A stretch of DNA of 5,014 nucleotides from Acidobacteriaceae bacterium (GTDB taxonomy: Bacteria; Acidobacteriota; Terriglobia; Terriglobales; Acidobacteriaceae). Positions 1-5,014 of this stretch are shown piece by piece. Below the pieces are notes generated by a model. It saw only the letters and a list, made by a program, of their open reading frames with translations. It was not told the origin of the DNA and made no database searches. The DNA lies in NCBI GenBank assembly GCA_003139975.1, contig PLHN01000049.1:1-5014 (forward strand), given 5' to 3'. The stretch's first letter is position 1, and every line of letters begins with the position of its first letter. The position numbers and the translations under genes are program-made.

Positions 1-585
1 CGCCCAGTCGTTGGCTCCGTCGCGGCTGTTCTTCTCGTTGCTCTCGGAGTTGTTCCGCTCGCCGTCAACCGCACTGTCCAATCGCGCGGCGTGTATCACA
101 TTCAGGTTCTTCTGGTCCGTCCCGACGGGTCGCCGGTCTACTATGCCCAGTTGAGATCCTCGCATGGCTCCGAGATGAAAATCTCCGAAGGAGGATGGCG
201 GCTCGAAGTTCCGCCCCAAACCCGCCCCGCGGATGGCAAGGTGACCTTCTCTGCGCACGTCAAGGATGAGTTTCTGAGCGGCGCTTCCACTCTTATCCTG
301 GCCAACGATTATTACCCCACCGTCACCATTCCCCTTGCTGCCGAAACCTCAGCCAGAATCAAAGGAGTCGTGGTCGACGAGAAAATGGCCGCAGTATCGG
401 GCGCAACCGTTTCGGTCGCCGGTTATCCCGAGGCGACCATCACCGACAGCAAGGGGAACTTCATCCTGCCCGCGCACGCCGGCAATGGCCAGATGGTCGA
501 GGTCCACGCTGAGAAAGACGGCGTGATGACGCGCTTAAACGCACCCGCCGGGAAGGTAGTCGAAGTAATCCTGGCGTCTGACTAA
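1..585 (+). CDS. C-terminal part of a membrane-anchored protein with carboxypeptidase-regulatory-like domain (5' end outside window)
   Basis: The reading frame is open from base 1 and ends at TAA 583-585, giving 194 visible residues. The first in-frame start codon is a GTG at 91, but it lies after a clear hydrophobic helix (visible residues about 3-22, rich in V, A and L), so the gene almost certainly begins upstream. After the helix come two beta-rich segments. Residues about 32-115 open with VLLVRPDGSPV. Residues about 117-194 carry the carboxypeptidase-regulatory-like pattern: GVVVDEKMAAVSGATVSV, then a turn with TDSKGNFILP. Such domains are Ig-like folds used for binding or as spacers in envelope proteins, and they have no catalytic residues. 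The simplest topology is a cytoplasmic N-terminal portion, one membrane pass and an exported C-terminus, but this is inferred. The role is unknown; similar tails can follow signalling or effector domains. The next gene on the same strand starts 120 bases downstream. The coding call is firm and the function is open. Confidence 0.85.
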   Translation, partial: RPVVGSVAAVLLVALGVVPLAVNRTVQSRGVYHIQVLLVRPDGSPVYYAQLRSSHGSEMKISEGGWRLEVPPQTRPADGKVTFSAHVKDEFLSGASTLILANDYYPTVTIPLAAETSARIKGVVVDEKMAAVSGATVSVAGYPEATITDSKGNFILPAHAGNGQMVEVHAEKDGVMTRLNAPAGKVVEVILASD

Positions 586-592
586 ACCGTTC

Positions 593-607
593 TCGGTGCG
601 GCACCGG
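593..607 (+). other. Short GC hairpin after the first gene
   Basis: CGGTG at 594-598 can pair with CACCG at 602-606 around a three-base CGG loop, with a possible U-G closing pair at 593/607. It lies 8 bases after the stop codon at 583-585. There is no T-rich run after it, so it is not a standard intrinsic terminator. It could be a weak transcript-end stabiliser or chance in GC-rich DNA. The rest of the 120-base gap shows no convincing promoter: TTGTCG at 663-668 looks like a -35 box but has no well-spaced -10 partner. Confidence 0.2.
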
Positions 608-705
608 CATGTTCCACACCGCCGCCCAGGTCGTGACCAAAGGCACCCGTCCGCTCGGTTCCTTGTCGCCGAACCCTCCTTCGCTGGTTGAAAATCGTTT
701 TATCC

Positions 706-2649
706 ATGAGTGCGCCTGCCGTAGCAGCCATTGCAAAACAGCCCGCAGAACCGCGAGCCCCTCGGTCCGGGCTGTTTCTCTCGCCTGGGAAGCGCACGCT
801 CCCGATGGCGCTGCTGCTAATCGCCGTCGTGGTTATCGCCTACAGCCCTGTTGCGCACAACGGCTTCCTCAACTTTGACGACGGCACTTACATCACTACC
901 AACCCGCATATAAAAGCGGGCCTCACTGCACCGATGGTGAAATGGGCCTTCACCACCTTCGAGGGCGCCCATTACCACCCGCTGACCTGGCTCACCCATG
1001 CGCTGGATTGCCAGCTCTTCGGCCTCGACCCCGCCGCTCACCATGAAGTCAACGTTCTGCTGCACGCGGCCAACGCGGTTCTTCTTTTTTTGCTGCTCCA
1101 AACCGCCACTGGATTCCCATGGCGTAGCCTGTTCGTCGCCGCTCTCTTTGCGCTGCATCCCATCAATGTCGAATCCGTAGCCTGGGCGGCCGAGCGCAAG
1201 AACGTCCTCAGCATGTTTTTCTGCCTGCTCGCGCTGCACGCCTACGTCGCATATGTCCGCCAGCCCAGGCTCACCCGCTATGCGCTGGTCGCGCTCTTGT
1301 TTACGATGGGCCTGCTCAGCAAGTCGCAGATCGTCACCCTGCCGTTTCTGTTTTTGTTGTTCGACTACTGGCCGCTCCATCGCCTGGGCGGAGCGCCCGC
1401 CGACGGCCTGCCCGCGACCGGGCCTTCCGCCGCCGAGGCTCGCGCCTTGAGTGGAGGCGCGCTCCCGCGAGCTTCGCTGGGATGGCTCGTCCTCGAAAAA
1501 ATTCCGCTGCTCGCGCTCTCCGCCGCCATCGCCGTCGTCACCATGAAATCTCAAAAGGCGGGCGGCGCGGTTATAACGATTGCCCAGGCTGGCCCGCTCC
1601 TGCGCTTGGAGACTGTCCTCATCTCCTACGCTCACTATCTGGGCAAAGCCTTCTGGCCCACAAACCTGGTGCTGCTCTACCCGCAACCCTCTCAGCTCTA
1701 CCCCTTATGGAGAGTAGCCGCCGCCGCACTGCTGCTGACCGGCATCACGGCTGGCGTCTTGCGTCCGCACCGGCGGCGCTATCTTGCCGTCGGTTGGCTC
1801 TGGTTCCTGGGCGCGCTCGTCCCCATGATCGGCTTGGTGCGCGTCGGAGCTCAGGCCATGCCCGACCACTTTGCCTACCTCCCATTCCTCGGGCTGTTCT
1901 TGATATTGACCTGGCTGGCCGCCGATTGGGCGAAAGATCATCGCGTTCCCGCCCCATGGCTAGCCGTCCCCGCCTTTGCCGTTTTGCTCATGCTCGGCGG
2001 TCTCACTTATCGGCAGCTTGGCTACTGGCGCGATAGCGAGTCCATCTGGACGCACACGCTGGCGCTCACTGAGAACAACTCCGTCGCTCATGACATGCTG
2101 GGTTTTTATTTGTCAGACGAAGGTCGCCCCGACGAGGCCGTGGTGCATTTCCGAGCCGCCATGGCGATCCTGCCCGGCGACTTGTCTGCCAATCTCGGCC
2201 TCGGCGCCTACGAGCATGCGCGCGGAAATCTGCGGGCAGCCATCGAGCACTATCAGGTCGTAGCCCAGCATGCGGCCCAACCCATTCTGCGCGCCGACGC
2301 TTATGGCAATATGGGCTCCGTCTATCGCCAACTCGGCGATTTGGCCCAGGCTAAGCAATGCTTCGAGACGTCCAGCGCGCTCGCGCCCGACCAGCCCATG
2401 CCCATCGTTGGGCTCGGCCTGGTCGCGCAAAAGAACGGCGATTTCGACGAAGCCCTCCGCCAGTATTTCCGCGCCATGGCCATCCAGCCCACCGATGTCG
2501 GCTTTCTTCTCATCGCCAGCGCGCTCGACCAGCAAGGGCATCCCGGCCAGGCAAGCGCCATCCGTGAACGCGTAGCTCGCGTTTCTAAGGATTTTGCGGC
2601 GGCGAACAAAGAAGCTCAGTCTCTTCTCGAAACACAAACCGGCGGATAA
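706..2649 (+). CDS. TMTC-like polytopic membrane protein with C-terminal TPR repeats (putative GT-C glycosyltransferase family)
   Basis: The product is 647 residues. About 11-12 hydrophobic segments span residues 33-432, followed by TPR-like helical repeats over about 458-625. Family-type landmarks include an acidic FDD motif at 57-59 in the first large loop after TM1, HPLTWLTHALD at 91-101, HHEVN at 112-116, HPINVESVAWAAERKNVL at 151-168 and PDHFAYLP at 386-393. YWRDSESIWTHTLALT at 440-455 leads into the repeats. Eukaryotic TMTC proteins of this architecture are ER O-mannosyltransferases. Bacterial relatives are usually annotated only as TPR proteins, so a glycosyl transfer role from a lipid-linked sugar across the membrane is inferred from family resemblance, and the acceptor is unknown. 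The TPR part probably binds protein partners. ATG 706 is preferred over TTG 688, which adds only six residues; neither has a good Shine-Dalgarno sequence. A glycine/alanine/proline-rich loop at about 228-258 is likely flexible. The stop is TAA 2647-2649. Confidence 0.9.
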   Translation: MSAPAVAAIAKQPAEPRAPRSGLFLSPGKRTLPMALLLIAVVVIAYSPVAHNGFLNFDDGTYITTNPHIKAGLTAPMVKWAFTTFEGAHYHPLTWLTHALDCQLFGLDPAAHHEVNVLLHAANAVLLFLLLQTATGFPWRSLFVAALFALHPINVESVAWAAERKNVLSMFFCLLALHAYVAYVRQPRLTRYALVALLFTMGLLSKSQIVTLPFLFLLFDYWPLHRLGGAPADGLPATGPSAAEARALSGGALPRASLGWLVLEKIPLLALSAAIAVVTMKSQKAGGAVITIAQAGPLLRLETVLISYAHYLGKAFWPTNLVLLYPQPSQLYPLWRVAAAALLLTGITAGVLRPHRRRYLAVGWLWFLGALVPMIGLVRVGAQAMPDHFAYLPFLGLFLILTWLAADWAKDHRVPAPWLAVPAFAVLLMLGGLTYRQLGYWRDSESIWTHTLALTENNSVAHDMLGFYLSDEGRPDEAVVHFRAAMAILPGDLSANLGLGAYEHARGNLRAAIEHYQVVAQHAAQPILRADAYGNMGSVYRQLGDLAQAKQCFETSSALAPDQPMPIVGLGLVAQKNGDFDEALRQYFRAMAIQPTDVGFLLIASALDQQGHPGQASAIRERVARVSKDFAAANKEAQSLLETQTGG

Positions 2650-2698
2650 GCAAGAATCGGGTAACGGGCCTGCCCCACTACCAGAACTGGCACAAAAG

Positions 2699-2797
2699 AT
2701 GGCCCAAGCGGCCCGCGCCGGGGTCGCCATCGAGAAGGAACGCTTGCAGGAAATTCTCGCCGAGCGGCAGAAGACATCCGCACCTTCCTCGAAGTGA
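2699..2797 (+). CDS. Possible small ORF, or out-of-frame remnant of the preceding gene's C-terminus
   Basis: An open frame one base out of register with the upstream TPR gene runs to TGA 2795-2797. The in-frame starts are ATG 2699 (32 residues) and TTG 2594 (67 residues, overlapping the TPR gene by 56 bases); the preceding in-frame stop is TAG at 2573-2575. The part after 2650 has normal-looking codon use for this genome, with mostly G or C in third positions. It encodes a plausible amphipathic helix, LPELAQKMAQAARAG followed by EKERLQEILAERQ. Neither start has a usable ribosome site: AAGGA at 2587-2591 sits only two bases before the TTG. It may be a real small protein translated from the TPR mRNA, a C-terminal extension lost from the TPR protein by a single-base change, or chance. 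No family is recognised. Confidence 0.3.
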   Translation: MAQAARAGVAIEKERLQEILAERQKTSAPSSK

Positions 2798-2916
2798 TTC
2801 GTCCCAGATTGACTTTCATTGCCGGAGCCAAACCGGCTGGCGGACTTGATCCCTTTGGCGGAGAAGATTTTGAGGATGTTTCAAAGCAACCCTCGCGCCC
2901 CAGAGCGGGAGCAAGC

Positions 2917-4344
2917 CTACGCAGGGAACTCGCGCCGCACAAAGTCCATCGCGGCGGCGCGGGAGGTGAGGCGGCCTTCCAGCTGCGCGTCCTCGACCGC
3001 CGAGAGAATTTCTTTGAAGAGGGAGCCGGGCTCGTATCCCGCTTCGATCAGGTCGCGGCCCGTGACGAGCGGCGTTGGACGGATCGCTTCCGGCGGCAGA
3101 GAGTGCAACTTTTCCCGCGCATAGTCGTAGGCATCGAGCAGCCCATGGCTGGAAAGGCAATCGATGCGATGCAGCTCCATGTGCTCCTCGAATTCGGGCA
3201 GGCGGAGAAATTTTTTCAGCGTGGATTCCTTCATGCGCAGCACATCGCCAAAACGCATGTGATTGTCGACGAGAGCCAGAATCTGATCGGTATCGCCGTT
3301 GGAAAAGCGCAGCCGACGGCAAATTTCGGCCGCCATCTTCACGCCGATTTCCACGTGGCCATCGAAGCGAATGCGGTCCGGCGCAACGCGAAACGTAGGA
3401 GGCTTGCCGACATCGTGCAGCAGCGCTCCCCAGGCGAGCGTCTTTGAAATAGAACCGGAGCTGCCAGCCGAAAGTTTCGCGAGCAGCAGCAGCGTGTGCA
3501 CGAACACATCGCCTTCAGGATGATAGTGCGGAGGTTGCTCCACTCCCTTCATCCTCGAAATTTCCGGAAGCACTTGCTCAAGCAGACCAGTTTCATCGAG
3601 CAGCTGAAACGCGCGCTGCGCGCGGCCTTCGGTGAGCATCCTGGTCAGCTCTTCGCGCACGCGCTCCTGCGAAACCTGGTGAATCTGCGGCGCGAGGCGC
3701 TGGATTGCCGCGAATGTGGCAGGATCGATCTCGTAGCCAAAACGCGCAGCAAAGCGGACTGCGCGCAGCATGCGCAGCTTGTCCTCGGAGAAACGCCGCT
3801 CCGGATCGCCGATTGCTCGGACGATTCCAGCCGCAAGGTCCGCGCGGCCGCCGACAAAGTCGAGCACTTCGTTCGTCGCCGGATCAAGCATCATGCCATT
3901 GATCGTGAAATCGCGCCGCTCGACATCCTCGCGCGGAGACTTGCTGAAACGCACTTCGTCAGGATGACGACCATCGGAATATCCGACGTCCGAGCGAAAC
4001 GTCGCGACCTCGACAGTGCTCTTGGATCGAGCCGCGTTGTCGTCCATCTGAGAACCGCCGGTCTCGGAACTCGTATGGGAAGAGGTTTGCGAGGGTACTT
4101 TGTCCTTCCGATCCATCTCCTCGCTCATCGGCACAAGCACCACGCCAAACTGCGCTCCCACCGCAAACGTCTGCGGAAATATCTGCATGACCTCGTGCGG
4201 AGTCGCATCGGTAGCCACGTCATAGTCGGCTGCTTCACGGCCGAGCAGCAAGTCGCGCACGCATCCGCCAGCAAAGTAGGCCTGATGTCCGCGCGCGCGC
4301 AGCTCGCGGACGATTTCAGCAGCGTGTTGTTTGGCGGTGATCAC
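2917..4344 (-). CDS. cca: CCA tRNA nucleotidyltransferase / poly(A) polymerase family protein with HD domain
   Basis: This enzyme family adds CMP and AMP to the tRNA 3' end without a nucleic acid template, in the cytoplasm. From GTG 4344 the product is 475 residues. The class II head domain is clear: GGCVRD at 26-31, catalytic DYD at 40-42, EVATFRSD at 112-119, RRDFTINGM at 143-151, the template-site [15 protein letters not shown] at 187-201 and ERVREE at 227-232. An HD phosphohydrolase-type domain follows, with [10 protein letters not shown] at 275-284 and HD at 310-311. The carboxy end is FVRREFPA. A polar Ser/Thr/Asp-rich insertion of about 35 residues (74-110) sits between the head-domain strands. 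GTG 4344 is chosen because residues from there align with the family N-terminus. The only other in-frame start upstream is TTG 4443, which would add 33 unfamiliar residues, and no in-frame Met occurs before the catalytic DYD. Neither start has a good ribosome site. Full CCA-adding, CC- or A-adding only, and poly(A) polymerase activity cannot be told apart here. Confidence 0.93.
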   Translation of the reverse strand: MITAKQHAAEIVRELRARGHQAYFAGGCVRDLLLGREAADYDVATDATPHEVMQIFPQTFAVGAQFGVVLVPMSEEMDRKDKVPSQTSSHTSSETGGSQMDDNAARSKSTVEVATFRSDVGYSDGRHPDEVRFSKSPREDVERRDFTINGMMLDPATNEVLDFVGGRADLAAGIVRAIGDPERRFSEDKLRMLRAVRFAARFGYEIDPATFAAIQRLAPQIHQVSQERVREELTRMLTEGRAQRAFQLLDETGLLEQVLPEISRMKGVEQPPHYHPEGDVFVHTLLLLAKLSAGSSGSISKTLAWGALLHDVGKPPTFRVAPDRIRFDGHVEIGVKMAAEICRRLRFSNGDTDQILALVDNHMRFGDVLRMKESTLKKFLRLPEFEEHMELHRIDCLSSHGLLDAYDYAREKLHSLPPEAIRPTPLVTGRDLIEAGYEPGSLFKEILSAVEDAQLEGRLTSRAAAMDFVRREFPA

Positions 4345-4393
4345 AATGCCAGCATGATTCGATGCTCGTTCGTAGGCGCTCCAGCCGATCGCT

Positions 4394-4421
4394 CCGACAA
4401 CAGTTCCTGATCGTCTACACT
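4394..4421 (+). promoter_or_regulatory. Candidate sigma70-type promoter for tsaD
   Basis: CCGACA at 4394-4399 (four of six matches to TTGACA) and TACACT at 4416-4421 (four of six matches to TATAAT) are separated by 16 bases. Transcription would start near 4428, giving a leader of about 50 bases that contains the heptamer repeats. The position fits a divergent promoter region if the - strand gene starts at GTG 4344. Matches of this quality arise by chance often, so the call is tentative. On the opposite strand, TTGATC (complement of 4438-4443) resembles a -35 box, but its -10 partner is poor. Confidence 0.25.
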
Positions 4422-4447
4422 GAAGCTTCGGTTGGCGGATCAAGCCT

Positions 4448-4475
4448 CGAAGCTCGAAGCTCGCAGCCCGAAGCT
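4448..4475 (+). repeat. Four tandem 7-base repeats just upstream of tsaD
   Basis: The 28 bases are four adjacent heptamers: CGAAGCT (4448-4454), CGAAGCT (4455-4461), the variant CGCAGCC (4462-4468) and CGAAGCT (4469-4475). The last ends three bases before the tsaD ATG at 4479. An inverted copy, AGCTTCG, lies at 4424-4430 and could pair with any of the three perfect units to form a 7-base-pair stem. The repeats occupy the place where a ribosome binding site is expected; only the GAAG at 4470-4473 offers a weak match. Confidence 0.75.
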
Positions 4476-4478
4476 ATT

Positions 4479-5014
4479 ATGCCCGACGCAACCATCCTCG
4501 GCATCGAAAGCTCCTGCGACGAGACAGGCGCTGCGGTCGTGCGCTCAGGCCAGCAAATCCTCTCGAACGTAGTTGCGTCGCAGATCGCCACGCATCAGCC
4601 CTATGGTGGAATCGTTCCCGAACTCGCCTCGCGCGAGCACTTGCGCGCGATGGTTCCGGTGGTTCGTCAGGCGCTGGCCGATGCGGGACAATCCTACGAG
4701 TCTGTCGACGCCATCGCCGTTACACAAGGTCCTGGTCTAGCCGGAGCTTTGCTGGTCGGCATCAGCTTCGCCAAAGCGCTGTCGTTCGCGCTCGACAAGC
4801 CCCTTATCGCCGTCAACCACCTCGAAGGCCACGTGCATGCTGTGCTGCTCGAGCAGCGCCAGACCGGAAATGTCGATCTGCAGTTTCCGGTGCTCGCGTT
4901 GGTAGTTTCCGGAGGACACACGCATCTCTATCTCGCGCAGGCCGAGGAGAACTTGTGGACCTACGAGAATATCGGCCATACGCGCGACGATGCCGCCGGC
5001 GAGGCCTTCGACAA
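4479..5014 (+). CDS. tsaD: tRNA N6-adenosine threonylcarbamoyltransferase TsaD, N-terminal part (3' end outside window)
   Basis: TsaD (YgjD/Kae1 family) transfers the threonylcarbamoyl group from threonylcarbamoyl-AMP to A37 of tRNAs that read ANN codons. In bacteria it works in the cytoplasm with TsaB and TsaE, after TsaC/TsaC2 makes the intermediate. The frame is open from ATG 4479 to the window end, showing 178 complete codons of a protein usually about 330-350 residues long. Diagnostic motifs are [16 protein letters not shown] at 6-21, the [13 protein letters not shown] stretch at 42-54, [12 protein letters not shown] at 83-94, the metal-binding NHLEGHVHA at 113-121 (H114 and H118 correspond to the family metal ligands), SGGHTHL at 144-150 and DDAAGEAFD at 170-178. 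The start is secure because IESSCDET lies at the usual distance from the N-terminus. No strong Shine-Dalgarno sequence is visible. It is transcribed divergently from the tRNA nucleotidyltransferase gene, so two tRNA-maturation genes share a 134-base intergenic region. Confidence 0.97.
   Translation, partial: MPDATILGIESSCDETGAAVVRSGQQILSNVVASQIATHQPYGGIVPELASREHLRAMVPVVRQALADAGQSYESVDAIAVTQGPGLAGALLVGISFAKALSFALDKPLIAVNHLEGHVHAVLLEQRQTGNVDLQFPVLALVVSGGHTHLYLAQAEENLWTYENIGHTRDDAAGEAFD

Noticed and set aside
461..797. Small - strand frames covering the gap between the first two genes
   Set aside because: They overlap both neighbouring + strand genes, have arginine-rich translations without domains, and lack a supporting ribosome site.
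817..1686. Long open frame (289 codons) on the - strand inside the TPR gene
   Set aside because: It lies fully antisense to a clear membrane protein with recognisable motifs. Its translation is charged, low in complexity and matches no family; long antisense frames are expected in GC-rich coding DNA.
2113..2730. Open frame (205 codons) on the - strand across the TPR repeats
   Set aside because: Antisense to the TPR region with no family-like sequence; explained by repeat and codon bias of the + strand gene.
2821..2841. Possible terminator hairpin between the converging genes
   Set aside because: GCCGG at 2821-2825 can pair with CCGGC at 2833-2837, but the stem is only five base pairs, competes with other equally short pairings and has no T-run on either side.
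2794..3447. Open frame (217 codons) on the + strand across the end of the cca gene
   Set aside because: Most of it is antisense to the HD and C-terminal region of the enzyme, and its translation shows no recognisable domain.
3496..4410. Long open frame (304 codons) on the + strand opposite the cca gene
   Set aside because: It is the shadow of the nucleotidyltransferase, whose motifs are all on the - strand. The + translation is rich in Arg, His and Ala with no recognisable domain.
4345..4443. N-terminal extension of the cca product to TTG 4443
   Set aside because: The added 33 residues resemble nothing in the family, the start codon is the weak TTG, and this start would leave only 35 bases to tsaD, too few for the divergent promoters.

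Overview
The window is high-GC, densely coding bacterial chromosome. The mix of genes (a bacterial TMTC-like membrane/TPR protein, an Aquifex-type HD-containing tRNA nucleotidyltransferase and a membrane-anchored carboxypeptidase-regulatory-like module) most resembles an Acidobacteriota genome. That taxonomic guess rests on protein style and is not proven. No mobile element, CRISPR array, rRNA or tRNA gene was seen.

Layout, left to right. (1) Positions 1-585, + strand: the C-terminal end of a protein that starts upstream of the window. It has one transmembrane helix followed by two beta-rich domains, the second a carboxypeptidase-regulatory-like fold. (2) Positions 586-705: a 120-base gap with a short GC hairpin and no convincing promoter. 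(3) Positions 706-2649, + strand: a 647-residue polytopic membrane protein ending in TPR repeats, related to the TMTC / GT-C glycosyltransferase-like family. (4) Positions 2650-2916: a spacer between converging genes that holds a small coding-like frame of uncertain status (ending at 2797) and nothing else convincing. (5) Positions 2917-4344, - strand: a CCA-adding enzyme / poly(A) polymerase family protein with an HD domain and an unusual polar insertion. (6) Positions 4345-4478: a divergent intergenic region with four tandem copies of a 7-base repeat and one inverted copy. (7) Position 4479 to the window end, + strand: the N-terminal part of tsaD, cut by the window edge.

The right half is a divergent pair of tRNA-maturation genes. 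The cca-type enzyme builds or repairs the tRNA 3' end, and TsaD makes the t6A modification at position 37. The left half holds cell-envelope proteins of unknown substrate. The points most worth a second look are the heptamer repeats in front of tsaD, the insertion in the nucleotidyltransferase head domain, the coding-like tail after the TPR gene, and the unknown upstream portion of the first protein.
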